A stretch of 64,000 nucleotides of DNA from Hyphomicrobiaceae bacterium UBA7697. Lineage in GTDB: Bacteria; Pseudomonadota; Alphaproteobacteria; Rhizobiales; Methyloligellaceae. Made by a program: the position numbers and the translations under genes. Location: the NCBI GenBank assembly GCA_002482645.1, contig DLGJ01000005.1:613437-677436 (forward strand). Reading direction: 5' to 3'. This document shows positions 36,575 to 44,264 of the stretch, in pieces. Under the pieces are notes generated by a model that did no database searches, was not told the origin of the DNA, and was given only the letters and a program-made list of their open reading frames with translations. Positions within the stretch are counted from its first letter, which is position 1, and the number at the start of each line of letters is the position of its first letter.

Positions 36575-36661
36575 GTCATGGCCGGGCTTGTCCCGGCCAT
36601 CCACGTCTTTCCAATGCGCTTCCGCAAAATCGTGGATGCCCGGCACAAGGCCGGGCATGAC
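36575..36661. repeat. REP-type inverted pair after hisG
   Basis: Module 36575-36605 (gtcatggccgggcttgtccc type) and its inverse 36631-36661 (ending gggcatgac) face each other across 25 bases, and each is itself a hairpin. Translating through it gives the familiar false N terminus MAGLVPAIH for the next gene. It is the same family as the modules between hisS and hisZ. Confidence 0.85.
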
Positions 36662-36700
36662 GAGGAAGGTTTGGGTTCACCGGGAGGTGAATGGCGGTTG

Positions 36701-37438
36701 ATGGCCGCAGCCGCTAGTCTCCGCGCCATGTGGATTCGTCTCGCCCTCGCAAGCGCCTTGCTCGCCGGCTCTTACGCTGCGGCCATTGCCGCGCCCGCGC
36801 GCATCGTGATTCTCACGAATGCGGAGGCGGCGGACGCATGGCGGCTCTGCGAGACCGGCCAGCAGCGGGCGCAAGGCCTGCGCTACAACTATCTCGGCGG
36901 CAAGGCGGCGAAGTCGCTCTTCGAGGACGGCGAGCCCCCCGCCTTCTTCTTCACCATCACGCCGCTCACGGTGGCGACCGCGACGCCGGCGTCGCTGAGC
37001 TGGCGCAAGCCCGTCATCCACTATTCGGTCCTGCCGCAGGACGACGCGAAGAAGACCGAAGAAGCGCTGCACGAGCGCACGCGCGAAGCGGCCGGTAACA
37101 TCCTCAACAACCCCGCTTTGCGGGGCAAGACGGTCGTCATGGTTTGGGACCGCCGGCATATCGCCGACCCGGACTTCGACGCCAAATACGAGCGGGAGTC
37201 GGCGGTGACCCTGCGGCAGCTCTTCCATCTCGACATCGTGCCGGGCGTCCCGCGCGAATGGCCGGAAGGCAATCACGACTATTTCTGGATCGTCGATTTC
37301 CCGGACGGCTCGAACGTGCCGCTCAAATTCGAGATGGTGAAGCAGGACTTCGGCAAGTCCTTCCCCAATGTGCCCGCCAACGCGTGGGGCGAACCGAGCG
37401 GGCTCGACCCGGCCAGCGGATGCGCCGCGGCGCCCTGA
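36701..37438 (+). CDS. Exported histidine-phosphatase-like protein with altered active site
   Basis: Secreted protein of about 245 residues; signal peptide with core LALASALLAGSYAAAIA. The mature start ARIVILTNAEAADAW...CETGQQRAQGL has the layout of the histidine phosphatase (phosphoglycerate mutase-like) fold, where RHAE...L-x-x-x-G-x-x-R-A is usual. Here the catalytic Arg-His is replaced by Thr-Asn (TNAE, about 39-42). Later, GKTVVMVWDRRHIADPDF sits where WxHxxI is usual. It may therefore be a non-catalytic or changed enzyme; the family assignment is by pattern only. Start: ATG 36701 has GGAGG 13 bases upstream, ATG 36728 is the alternative. The long in-frame extension upstream lies in repeat DNA and is not coding. 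Confidence 0.65.
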   Translation: MAAAASLRAMWIRLALASALLAGSYAAAIAAPARIVILTNAEAADAWRLCETGQQRAQGLRYNYLGGKAAKSLFEDGEPPAFFFTITPLTVATATPASLSWRKPVIHYSVLPQDDAKKTEEALHERTREAAGNILNNPALRGKTVVMVWDRRHIADPDFDAKYERESAVTLRQLFHLDIVPGVPREWPEGNHDYFWIVDFPDGSNVPLKFEMVKQDFGKSFPNVPANAWGEPSGLDPASGCAAAP

Positions 37439-37468
37439 GGCGATTGCCGGTCGAGCCCTCGCGCCACG

Positions 37469-37498
37469 AAAAAGGGCCGCCCCGAGGGACGGCCCTTT
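37469..37498. terminator. Bidirectional terminator between groEL and the exported protein gene
   Basis: GGGCCG-type stem (37474-37483 with 37486-37495 approximately) flanked by AAAAA on the left and TTTC on the right. Read on the minus strand it gives a GC hairpin plus TTTTT after groEL; it can also serve the convergent plus-strand gene. Confidence 0.8.
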
Positions 37499-37522
37499 CG
37501 ATGTCTGTCAAAGGACGATGGA

Positions 37523-39157
37523 CTACATCATGTCCATGCCGCCCATGCCTCCCGGAGGCATCGGCATCGGGTCGTCCTTCTTCGGCGCCTCGGCCACACC
37601 CGCCTCGGTGGTGATCAGAAGCCCCGCCACGGAAGCCGCGTCCTGCAGTGCCGTGCGGACCACCTTGGCCGGGTCGATGATGCCCTTGGCGACGAGATCG
37701 ACATAGGTGTCGTTCTGAGCGTCGTAGCCGAAGGACGGCGACTTCTGCTCGAGGACCTTGCCGACCACGATGGAGCCTTCCACGCCGGCATTCTCCGCGA
37801 TCTGACGGATCGGAGCCTGAAGAGCGCGGCGAACGATGTTCACGCCAGCTTCCTGGTCGTCGTTTTCGCCCTTGGCCTTCAGGGTCTTGGAGGCGTGAAG
37901 CAGGGCAACACCGCCGCCCGGCACGATACCTTCCTCGACGGCCGCGCGGGTCGCGTTCAACGCATCGTCGACGCGGTCCTTCTTCTCCTTCACCTCGACC
38001 TCGGTGGCACCGCCGACCTTGATCACCGCGACGCCGCCGGCGAGCTTCGCCAGGCGCTCTTGCAGCTTCTCGCGGTCGTAGTCGGACGTGGTGTCCTCGA
38101 TCTGCTGACGGATCTGGGCGACGCGTCCCTCGATCTCGTCCTTCTTGCCGCCGCCACGGACGATCGTTGTGTCGTCCTTGGTGATGGTGACGCGCTTGGC
38201 CTTGCCGAGCATCTGCACCGTGACGTTCTCGAGCTTGATGCCAAGATCCTCGGAAATCATCTCGCCGCCCGTGAGGACCGCGATGTCCTGCAGCATGGCC
38301 TTGCGGCGATCGCCGAAGCCGGGGGCCTTCACGGCCGCGACCTTCAGGCCGCCGCGCAGCTTGTTGACCACGAGCGTGGCAAGCGCCTCGCCTTCGACGT
38401 CCTCGGCGATGATGAGCAGCGGACGGCCCGACTGCACCACGGCCTCGAGCAGAGGCAGCATGGTCTGAAGACCGGAGAGCTTCTTTTCGTAGATCAGGAT
38501 GTACGGGTTATCGAGCTCCGTCGTCATCTTCTCGGCATTGGTGACGAAGTAGGGCGAGATGTAGCCGCGGTCGAACTGCATGCCCTCGACGACTTCGAGC
38601 TCCGAGTCGAGGCTCTTGGCCTCCTCGACGGTGATCACGCCCTCATTGCCGACCTTCTTCATGGCCTGGGCGATCATGTCGCCGATGGCCTTCTCGCCAT
38701 TGGCCGAAATCGTGCCGACCTGGGCGATCTCCGAGGAACCGGAGACTTCCTGAGACTGCTTCTTGATGGTCTCGACGACCTCGGTCACGGCCTTGTCGAT
38801 GCCGCGCTTGAGGTCCATCGGGTTCATGCCCGCGGCCACGGCCTTCAGGCCTTCGCGGACAATCGCCTGGGCCAGGACCGTGGCGGTCGTGGTGCCGTCG
38901 CCGGCCGTCTCGTTGGTCTTCGAGGCGACCTCTTTGAGCATCTGCGCGCCCATGTTCTCGAACTTGTCCTCAAGCTCGATCTCCTTGGCCACGGTGACGC
39001 CGTCCTTCGTGGTGCGCGGGGCGCCGAACGACTTGTCGATGATGACGTTGCGGCCCTTCGGACCGAGCGTCACCTTCACCGCATTGGCCAGCACGTCGAC
39101 GCCGCGAAGCATGCGCTCGCGGGCTTCGGCGGCGAACTTCACGTCTTTTGCTGCCAT
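37523..39157 (-). CDS. groEL: Chaperonin GroEL
   Basis: 60-kDa chaperonin (544 residues), a tetradecameric ring that folds proteins with GroES and ATP. All landmarks are present: AAKDVKFAAEARERML at the start, VTLGPKGRNVIIDKSFG (ATP site), NETAGDGTTTATVLAQ (catalytic Asp), the apical domain GYISPYFVTN, VKAPGFGDRRKAML, and the Gly-Met tail PMPPGGMGGMDMM. ATG at 39157 has GAGGAA seven bases upstream; an in-frame upstream start adding nine residues is not needed. It follows groES after 136 bases under the same CIRCE-controlled promoter. Rhizobiales often have several groEL copies; this one has the heat-inducible context. Confidence 0.98.
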   Translation of the reverse strand: MAAKDVKFAAEARERMLRGVDVLANAVKVTLGPKGRNVIIDKSFGAPRTTKDGVTVAKEIELEDKFENMGAQMLKEVASKTNETAGDGTTTATVLAQAIVREGLKAVAAGMNPMDLKRGIDKAVTEVVETIKKQSQEVSGSSEIAQVGTISANGEKAIGDMIAQAMKKVGNEGVITVEEAKSLDSELEVVEGMQFDRGYISPYFVTNAEKMTTELDNPYILIYEKKLSGLQTMLPLLEAVVQSGRPLLIIAEDVEGEALATLVVNKLRGGLKVAAVKAPGFGDRRKAMLQDIAVLTGGEMISEDLGIKLENVTVQMLGKAKRVTITKDDTTIVRGGGKKDEIEGRVAQIRQQIEDTTSDYDREKLQERLAKLAGGVAVIKVGGATEVEVKEKKDRVDDALNATRAAVEEGIVPGGGVALLHASKTLKAKGENDDQEAGVNIVRRALQAPIRQIAENAGVEGSIVVGKVLEQKSPSFGYDAQNDTYVDLVAKGIIDPAKVVRTALQDAASVAGLLITTEAGVAEAPKKDDPMPMPPGGMGGMDMM

Positions 39158-39293
39158 TGAATTTGTTCCTCGTTGCGTCCACACCCTGAGACGCAGGCGG
39201 TAGCCTCGCGTCTCGAAGGGCGGGTTTTGGAAAGAGCCTCATCTTTGCGGGACGGGCGCCTGCGGGGCGCCTCCCGGGATGAGGAAACTGCCG

Positions 39294-39581
39294 CTAGCCG
39301 ATCACGCCCATGATGTCGGACTCCTTCATGATGAGAAGGTCGTCGCCATCGATCTTGACCTCGGTGCCGGACCATTTGCCGAATAGCACCGTGTCTCCGG
39401 CTTTGACGTCGAGCGGCTGAAGCTTGCCATCGTCGTCGCGCAAGCCCGGGCCCACGGAAACGATCTTGCCGGTCTGAGGCTTCTCGGCCGCGGTGTCCGG
39501 AATGATGATCCCGCCTTTGGTCTTCTGCTCCTCCTCGAGCCGCTTGACCACGACGCGGTCATGCAGGGGACGGAATTTCAT
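39294..39581 (-). CDS. groES: Co-chaperonin GroES
   Basis: 10-kDa co-chaperonin (95 residues) forming the seven-membered lid of GroEL. It starts MKFRPLHDRVVVKRLEEE, has the mobile loop around EEQKTKGGIIIPDTA (about 17-31) with the IIIP contact, and ends in LLIMKESDIMGVIG. First gene of the groESL operon; ATG at 39581 with an AGGAG-type site. A promoter and CIRCE operator lie just upstream, so it is repressed by HrcA and induced by heat shock. Confidence 0.98.
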   Translation of the reverse strand: MKFRPLHDRVVVKRLEEEQKTKGGIIIPDTAAEKPQTGKIVSVGPGLRDDDGKLQPLDVKAGDTVLFGKWSGTEVKIDGDDLLIMKESDIMGVIG

Positions 39582-39616
39582 GGATTTGTGCTCCTATTCG
39601 CTGGAACTCTGTGGGT

Positions 39617-39643
39617 TTGGCACTCAGCTCCTCCGAGTGCCAA
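39617..39643. promoter_or_regulatory. CIRCE operator (HrcA binding site) of groESL
   Basis: TTGGCACTC (39617-39625), 9-base spacer, GAGTGCCAA (39635-39643): a perfect 9-bp inverted repeat that matches the CIRCE consensus (TTAGCACTC-N9-GAGTGCTAA) with one symmetric change in each arm. It covers the predicted transcription start. Confidence 0.93.
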
Positions 39644-39651
39644 CACGCCCG

Positions 39652-39680
39652 CTTGTACGAAGGCCTTGGGCAGGCGTCAA
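39652..39680 (-). promoter_or_regulatory. Predicted groESL promoter
   Basis: On the minus strand TTGACG (39680-39675) and TACAAG (39657-39652) lie 17 bases apart. The start would be near 39645, so the CIRCE element lies at the beginning of the transcript. Confidence 0.6.
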
Positions 39681-39789
39681 GACGCGCCGCGAGGTGTGAA
39701 CGAAACAACGTAAGCGGGCGGCGGGATCAGCATAATCGGGTTGTCCGCCAGTCCGGCCGTGCCCCCGTGTAGCGCCCCGCGCATTCTTG

Positions 39790-39833
39790 CAAGCCAAGGG
39801 CGAGCAAAGGGCAAGCCAAGGGCGAGCCAAGGG
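39790..39833. repeat. Tandem array of 11-bp units (2 x 22 bp)
   Basis: caagccaaggg and cgagc(a/c)aaggg alternate: two 22-bp copies differing at one base, each made of two related 11-bp units. It lies in the 412-base divergent spacer 39582-39993 between groES and the EAL gene; beyond the groESL control sites nothing else is recognised there. Confidence 0.8.
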
Positions 39834-39993
39834 AATGAGCGTTGCGACCGTTCGATCCGAGACGGCCGTGCCGGCGATTGCGCCGGTAGCGCGTGCACGG
39901 CCAATTTGATGTTGCTTTGCAATAGCCTGTCGCCCATGATTTCCGGAGCGAGGGGCGGCGCGACCAGCCAGGACCAATGAGAACGGCAATGCC

Positions 39994-41856
39994 ATGTCTT
40001 CATGGACGCGCCGTCTATTCGAGCAGGTCCCGACGGTGCCGGACGCCGCTTCAGGAGGGCTCGCAATGCTGGATGTCATCGTTCTCGTGGCCATGGCCGT
40101 TACGGCGGCGGCGTTCGCGGCCGGACTGACCATGCAGGCCGGGTTGCCGCTGCTGCCCGTGCTGATCGGCGCCATCGCGCTGCTGCTGGTCATGGCGGCG
40201 TCCTTTTTCCGGACTGGCCGTGGCGGCGGTGGCAGCGGAGGCGGCGACGGCGACCGGCTGGACGATCTCGAACAGGCCCTCGAAGTGATCGACACGGATC
40301 TGCAGCGCCTCGATCGGGTCGAGGACGGAATGTCCCGGCTTCACGCCCTGCATGACAAGGTGGAGCGGCTCGATCAAGCCGTCGCCAGCGGTGGAACCGG
40401 TGGTTCCGGCGCCGGTACGCTCGCGGCCGACGTGCAGGAGGTCTATGCGCGTATCGAGACCGTGCGCGCCGAAGTCGTCGCGGAAAGCCGCGCGCAGCGC
40501 CAGAAGATCGTCGACGATCTCGGGGCCCTCGAAGGATTGATTACCCGTTTCGCGGTTCAGGCGGCGGCCGTTCCGGCACAGACCGCCATGGCGGCTCCGG
40601 CGGTCCAAGAGAACGTCGAAGCGGAACCTGAGCTTGTGTTCGAGCCCGAGCCTGTGTTCGAGCCGGAGCCCGTGATCGAGCCCGAGCCGGTCGCGGACCT
40701 GGAGCCGATCGGAGAAGCCGGGCCGGAACCGTCCGACGAGCCGGTCTCCGCCGGGGAAGCAATCGAAGAAACCGGGCTTGAGCGCGCCGACGAGCCGGAT
40801 TTTCCCGAAGAGGATCTTCCCGAAGAGGATCTTGCAGAAGAGGATCTTGCCGAAGATCCGGAACCCATCGTCGAGGCCGAGCTGGAAGAGCTGGTTCTCG
40901 AGGCTGAACCTGAGCCGGAGCCCGAGATCGGCTTCGCGGACGAGGTGGAGGAACCCGCTTCGCATGATGACCAGCCGGGCCGCGAGGAGGAGATCTTGGC
41001 GGCGGCCCTGGCCGCGGCGCAGCCCGCGACGGAACCGGAGCCGGAACCTCAATCGGAGGAGGTCCTTGACGAGCTTGTCTACGACGTCACGGACGAGGAC
41101 GACGATGATGCGGTGCTCGACATCATTCGAGAAGGCATCGAGCAGGGCCGGGTCGATTTGTATCTGCAGCCCACCGTGACCTTGCCGGATCGCAAGGTCC
41201 GCTACTTCGAGGGGCTCACGCGCATCCGGAAGAGCGATGGCGAGATCGTGATGCCGCAGGACTATATGCCCGTGGCCAAGCGTTCCGCGCTGATGCCGCT
41301 GATCGACAACGTTCTGGTGGTGCGTAGCGTTCAAGTGCTGCGGCGCCTCGGGCCCGACACGCCGATCAAGGGCGTGTTCGCCAACATGTCGATGCATTCG
41401 CTACTCGACCCGGACTATTTTCCGGAGCTGATCGAGTTCATGGAGGAGAACAATAATCTCAGCGATAGCCTGGTCTTCGAGATCAGCCAGGCCGAGATGC
41501 AAGGGCTGAACGAATCCGAGATCGCCTGCCTCGACACGCTTGGCGCCTTGGGGTTCGGCTTTTGCATCGACAACGTCGCCGATCTGGAGACAGGCTTCGA
41601 CGGCCTCAGCGACTGGAATTTCCGTTTCGCCAAGGTCAGCGCCGCGCAATTCCTCGGGGGGCCGGGGCGGAACGCGGCAGACCTCAAGCGGCGCCTCGAC
41701 GGGGTCGGCATCCAGCTCATTATCGAGAAGGTCGAGAAGGAAGGCGATGTCGCGCGCCTGCTCGACCATGGCATCGAGCTCGCGCAGGGCCATCTCTTCG
41801 CCGAGGCGCTGCCGATGAATGCCGCGCTGTCGCGGGAGCTGTCGAACGCCGGCTAG
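39994..41856 (+). CDS. Membrane EAL-domain protein, degenerate, TipF-like
   Basis: Protein of 620 residues: two transmembrane helices (about 25-45 and 50-70), a Gly-rich hinge, a coiled coil (about 85-185), an acidic linker rich in Glu-Pro with repeats such as PEEDLPEEDLAEEDLAED (about 205-365), and a C-terminal EAL domain (about 375-612). The EAL motif is EGL in YFEGLTRIR. The usual DDFGTG loop is IDNVADLETG, and the EITE site is EISQ, so metal-binding residues needed for c-di-GMP hydrolysis are lost. This layout matches Caulobacter TipF, a c-di-GMP receptor needed for flagellum placement. A receptor role is inferred. A CheY-like gene lies 1.4 kb downstream, but no flagellar gene is seen here. 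Confidence 0.82.
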   Translation: MSSWTRRLFEQVPTVPDAASGGLAMLDVIVLVAMAVTAAAFAAGLTMQAGLPLLPVLIGAIALLLVMAASFFRTGRGGGGSGGGDGDRLDDLEQALEVIDTDLQRLDRVEDGMSRLHALHDKVERLDQAVASGGTGGSGAGTLAADVQEVYARIETVRAEVVAESRAQRQKIVDDLGALEGLITRFAVQAAAVPAQTAMAAPAVQENVEAEPELVFEPEPVFEPEPVIEPEPVADLEPIGEAGPEPSDEPVSAGEAIEETGLERADEPDFPEEDLPEEDLAEEDLAEDPEPIVEAELEELVLEAEPEPEPEIGFADEVEEPASHDDQPGREEEILAAALAAAQPATEPEPEPQSEEVLDELVYDVTDEDDDDAVLDIIREGIEQGRVDLYLQPTVTLPDRKVRYFEGLTRIRKSDGEIVMPQDYMPVAKRSALMPLIDNVLVVRSVQVLRRLGPDTPIKGVFANMSMHSLLDPDYFPELIEFMEENNNLSDSLVFEISQAEMQGLNESEIACLDTLGALGFGFCIDNVADLETGFDGLSDWNFRFAKVSAAQFLGGPGRNAADLKRRLDGVGIQLIIEKVEKEGDVARLLDHGIELAQGHLFAEALPMNAALSRELSNAG

Positions 41857-41895
41857 ACCGCACCTTGCGCAGGCGCCGCGCCGTATCCGTCCCGC

Positions 41896-42186
41896 CTAGT
41901 CGCCCGTCTCGAGATCGTGTTTGAGGGTTTCGTCCTCGATGTCCCCGGCATCCTCACCCTTCGGCTCGGGGGCAGGCTCCATCCGGTCTTCGGACTTCTT
42001 CATGCCGTCCGGAACCTCGTCGGGCACCAGGTCCTCCTCCACGGACAGATCTTCCTGGTCCATGACAGGCACCACCCAAGATGAACCCGGATCGATGGCA
42101 TGCGGGGACAGCGCAAGCGCCGGGCTGCCGATAAGGCCGAAAGCCGCAAGACCGACGATCCAGACTTTCTCATTCCAGTGCCGCAT
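41896..42186 (-). CDS. Small acidic secreted protein
   Basis: Predicted exported protein of 96 residues. Signal peptide (KVWIVGLAAFGLIGSPALA) then a short segment SPHAIDPGSSWVVPVMDQ and a long run of acidic residues (VEEDLVPDEVPDG, EDETLKHDLETGD) without cysteines or recognised domain; probably disordered. ATG 42186 has GGAGG at good spacing; an in-frame upstream start would add 9 residues. Its acidic repeats echo the linker of the neighbouring EAL protein, but no homology is implied. Function unknown. Confidence 0.65.
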   Translation of the reverse strand: MRHWNEKVWIVGLAAFGLIGSPALALSPHAIDPGSSWVVPVMDQEDLSVEEDLVPDEVPDGMKKSEDRMEPAPEPKGEDAGDIEDETLKHDLETGD

Positions 42187-42319
42187 GTTCGCCTCCGTAG
42201 CAACGTGAGCCAAAGTCCATGGATCGATGTTACCACCGCGTCGCGATTGTCCGTAGCGTTTCGACGTGTCGCGCGGGCTCGTCCTTGACCGGCGCGTCTC
42301 AAGCCTCTAACCGAGCGCC

Positions 42320-43198
42320 ATGGAAGCTTCCCTGAAAATTCCCGTGATCGAGTCCATCCGCGAGATCGGCGGCAGCCGCCGCGTCTGGTTCGTGGACATT
42401 TGGGGCGTCATGCATAACGGGCGCGACCCGTTTCCCGATGCGTCCGTGGCCACGCGTACGTTCCGGGACACCGGCGGCGTCGTCATCCTGTTGTCGAACT
42501 CGCCACGGCCTAGCCCCGACCTGCAGGACCAGCTCCGGCAATTCGGCGTGCCGGACGAGGCCTACGACGCCACGGTGTCGTCGGGCGATCTCACCCGTCA
42601 CGAACTCGCCAAGCACAAGGGCGCGCGTGTTTTTCATCTGGGGCCGGAACGCGACCTGCCGATCTTCGACAATGCCGATGTCACGTTGACCGGTCCGGAC
42701 GACGCGGACCTGATCGTCTGTTCGGGCCTGTTCGACGACGATGTCGAGACGCCGGAGGACTATGTCGATCTGCTCTCGAGTCTCGCGGTGGGAAAGCGCT
42801 TGATGATCTGCGCCAATCCCGACCACAAGGTCGAGCGCGGCAACCGGCTGATCTACTGTGCCGGCGCGCTGGCCGCGGCCTACGAGTCGCTCGGCGGCGA
42901 AACCGTCTATGCGGGCAAACCGCATCGGCCGGTCTACGAGCTCGCGCTCGAGACCGCGGCCCAGATTGCCGGGTCGCGCGGAGAACGGGTCGCGAAATCG
43001 GACGTGCTGGCCATTGGCGACGGTGCCAAGACGGATATCGTCGGGGCTGGCGTTTTCGGGGTGCCGTCCGTGTTTGTCGCGAGCCGGCTGCACGTGCCCG
43101 AAGAGAGTGCCGGAATTCTCGACGCGTCGCATCTGGCGTCGCTGTTCGCCGAGGAGCCGAGCCCGCCCATCGCCGCGATGCGCGGGCTCCGCTGGTAG
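42320..43198 (+). CDS. Class IIA HAD hydrolase (TIGR01459 type)
   Basis: Cytoplasmic HAD-superfamily protein of 292 residues. Motif I is VWFVDIWGVMHNG, where the second Asp of DxD is replaced by Trp, as is normal in this alphaproteobacterial subgroup. Motif II is ILLSNSPRP, the cap domain is of the NagD/PGP type, motif III is the Lys in YAGKPHRPVYELAL, and motif IV is LAIGDGAKTDIVGAGVFG. The family is related to NagD and 4-nitrophenylphosphatase; the substrate is unknown, probably a small sugar or nucleotide phosphate. ATG at 42320. It stands alone, convergent with the CheY-like gene. Confidence 0.88.
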   Translation: MEASLKIPVIESIREIGGSRRVWFVDIWGVMHNGRDPFPDASVATRTFRDTGGVVILLSNSPRPSPDLQDQLRQFGVPDEAYDATVSSGDLTRHELAKHKGARVFHLGPERDLPIFDNADVTLTGPDDADLIVCSGLFDDDVETPEDYVDLLSSLAVGKRLMICANPDHKVERGNRLIYCAGALAAAYESLGGETVYAGKPHRPVYELALETAAQIAGSRGERVAKSDVLAIGDGAKTDIVGAGVFGVPSVFVASRLHVPEESAGILDASHLASLFAEEPSPPIAAMRGLRW

Positions 43199-43209
43199 CT
43201 GGAGCGCCG

Positions 43210-43611
43210 CTAGGCGCCGTCGCCGAACAGGGCCTCGATTTTCGACCGTAGGGTGACCGCGTTGAACGGTTTGAGAATATAGTTACTGGCGCCGGCCGTC
43301 CTTGCCACGGTCTCAGTCTCGGCTCCGGTCTCGCTCTTGACCCCGGCCGTGACCACGATGAACGGCGTCCGCGAGAGATGATCGTCCGCGCGCACCTCCC
43401 GCAACAACTCGTAGCCGGTCATAGGCTCCATGTTCCAATCGGAGATAACGAGCCCATAATCCTTCTCGTGCATCATTTTGAGGGCCGCGCCGCCGTCGCT
43501 GGCGCCGTCCACATCGGCGAAGCCGAGCTGATTCAGGAAGTTGCGAATGATTCGGACCATCGTCCTGTAGTCGTCGACAACGAGCACCGGCATATTGAAA
43601 TCGAGTGCCAT
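43210..43611 (-). CDS. Single-domain response regulator, CheY-like
   Basis: Receiver domain only (133 residues). Acidic pocket VLVVDDYRTM, phospho-acceptor Asp in VISDWNMEPMTG, switch Thr in IVVTAG, and conserved Lys in YILKPFNAVTL: a complete CheY fold with no output domain. It resembles alphaproteobacterial CheY proteins that act on flagellar motors or as phosphate sinks. Two ATGs occur; the first (43617) directly abuts GGGAGG, while the second (43611) has this site at the proper 6-base distance, so 43611 is chosen. No kinase or chemotaxis gene is adjacent. Confidence 0.9.
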   Translation of the reverse strand: MALDFNMPVLVVDDYRTMVRIIRNFLNQLGFADVDGASDGGAALKMMHEKDYGLVISDWNMEPMTGYELLREVRADDHLSRTPFIVVTAGVKSETGAETETVARTAGASNYILKPFNAVTLRSKIEALFGDGA

Positions 43612-43790
43612 GGCCATCCTCCCTCTGCCTCGGTCGAGGCTAGGAAGGATTGGTGAATGGACTATTAAATATCTGTTTTGTCTCGGGTTTCCTGGGGCTG
43701 GCGCGCGAGGTCGAGTCTTGTTGCGGTGCGGTAGCGGCTTCGCTATTTTGCGCGCCTCATTGAATAACCAACCCTGCAGGGAGAATAAAA

Positions 43791-44240
43791 ATGAGCCTCG
43801 GACACGGCTACTATATCGAGGATTTGTCGCCGGGAATGGAGGCCAGCGTCTCCAAGACCGTCACGGACGACGATATCACGACCTTCGCGGAGCTCTCCGG
43901 CGACATCAATCCGGTGCATTTGAACGAAGAATTCGCGGCTGGGACGATCTTCAAGAAGCGCATCGCCCACGGCTTCATGACGGGCGCGCTGTTCTCCACC
44001 GTTCTCGGCACCAAGCTGCCGGGACCGGGCTGTATCTACATGTCCCAGACGATGAATTTCCGGGGCCCGGTTTTCATCGGCGACGAACTGGTCGCCACCT
44101 GCACGATCACCAAGGTGGATCTGGAGAAGGGCCGCGCGGCGTTCGATTGCGTTTGCACCGCCAACGGCAGGCCCGTGCTTGTCGGCGAGGCTCTGATGAT
44201 GGTCTCCCGCCGTCCGACCGACGGTTCCGGCGACGAATAA
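43791..44240 (+). CDS. MaoC-type (R)-enoyl-CoA hydratase
   Basis: Hot-dog-fold hydratase of 149 residues, of the PhaJ/MaoC type that hydrates trans-2-enoyl-CoA to (R)-3-hydroxyacyl-CoA. The hydratase motif is LSGDINPVHLNEEFAA...RIAHGFMTGALFS, with catalytic Asp and His. The remaining sequence (GPVFIGDELVATCTITKVD) is typical. ATG at 43791 has a CAGGGAGAA site. It is followed by ribF after 24 bases on the same strand. Such enzymes can feed PHA synthesis, which would agree with the phasin gene at 8.9 kb, or act in fatty-acid and dicarboxylic acid pathways. Confidence 0.92.
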   Translation: MSLGHGYYIEDLSPGMEASVSKTVTDDDITTFAELSGDINPVHLNEEFAAGTIFKKRIAHGFMTGALFSTVLGTKLPGPGCIYMSQTMNFRGPVFIGDELVATCTITKVDLEKGRAAFDCVCTANGRPVLVGEALMMVSRRPTDGSGDE

Positions 44241-44264
44241 GCGCCTCAACGCGAAGGACCTCCG

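Noticed and set aside
36578..36700. N-terminal extension MAGLVPAIH of the exported phosphatase-like gene
   Set aside because: It is translated REP repeat; the real signal peptide begins at 36701 or 36728.
44241..44264. FMN riboswitch before ribF
   Set aside because: Only 24 bases separate the genes, too little for the aptamer, and no RFN-like sequence occurs upstream of the MaoC gene either.
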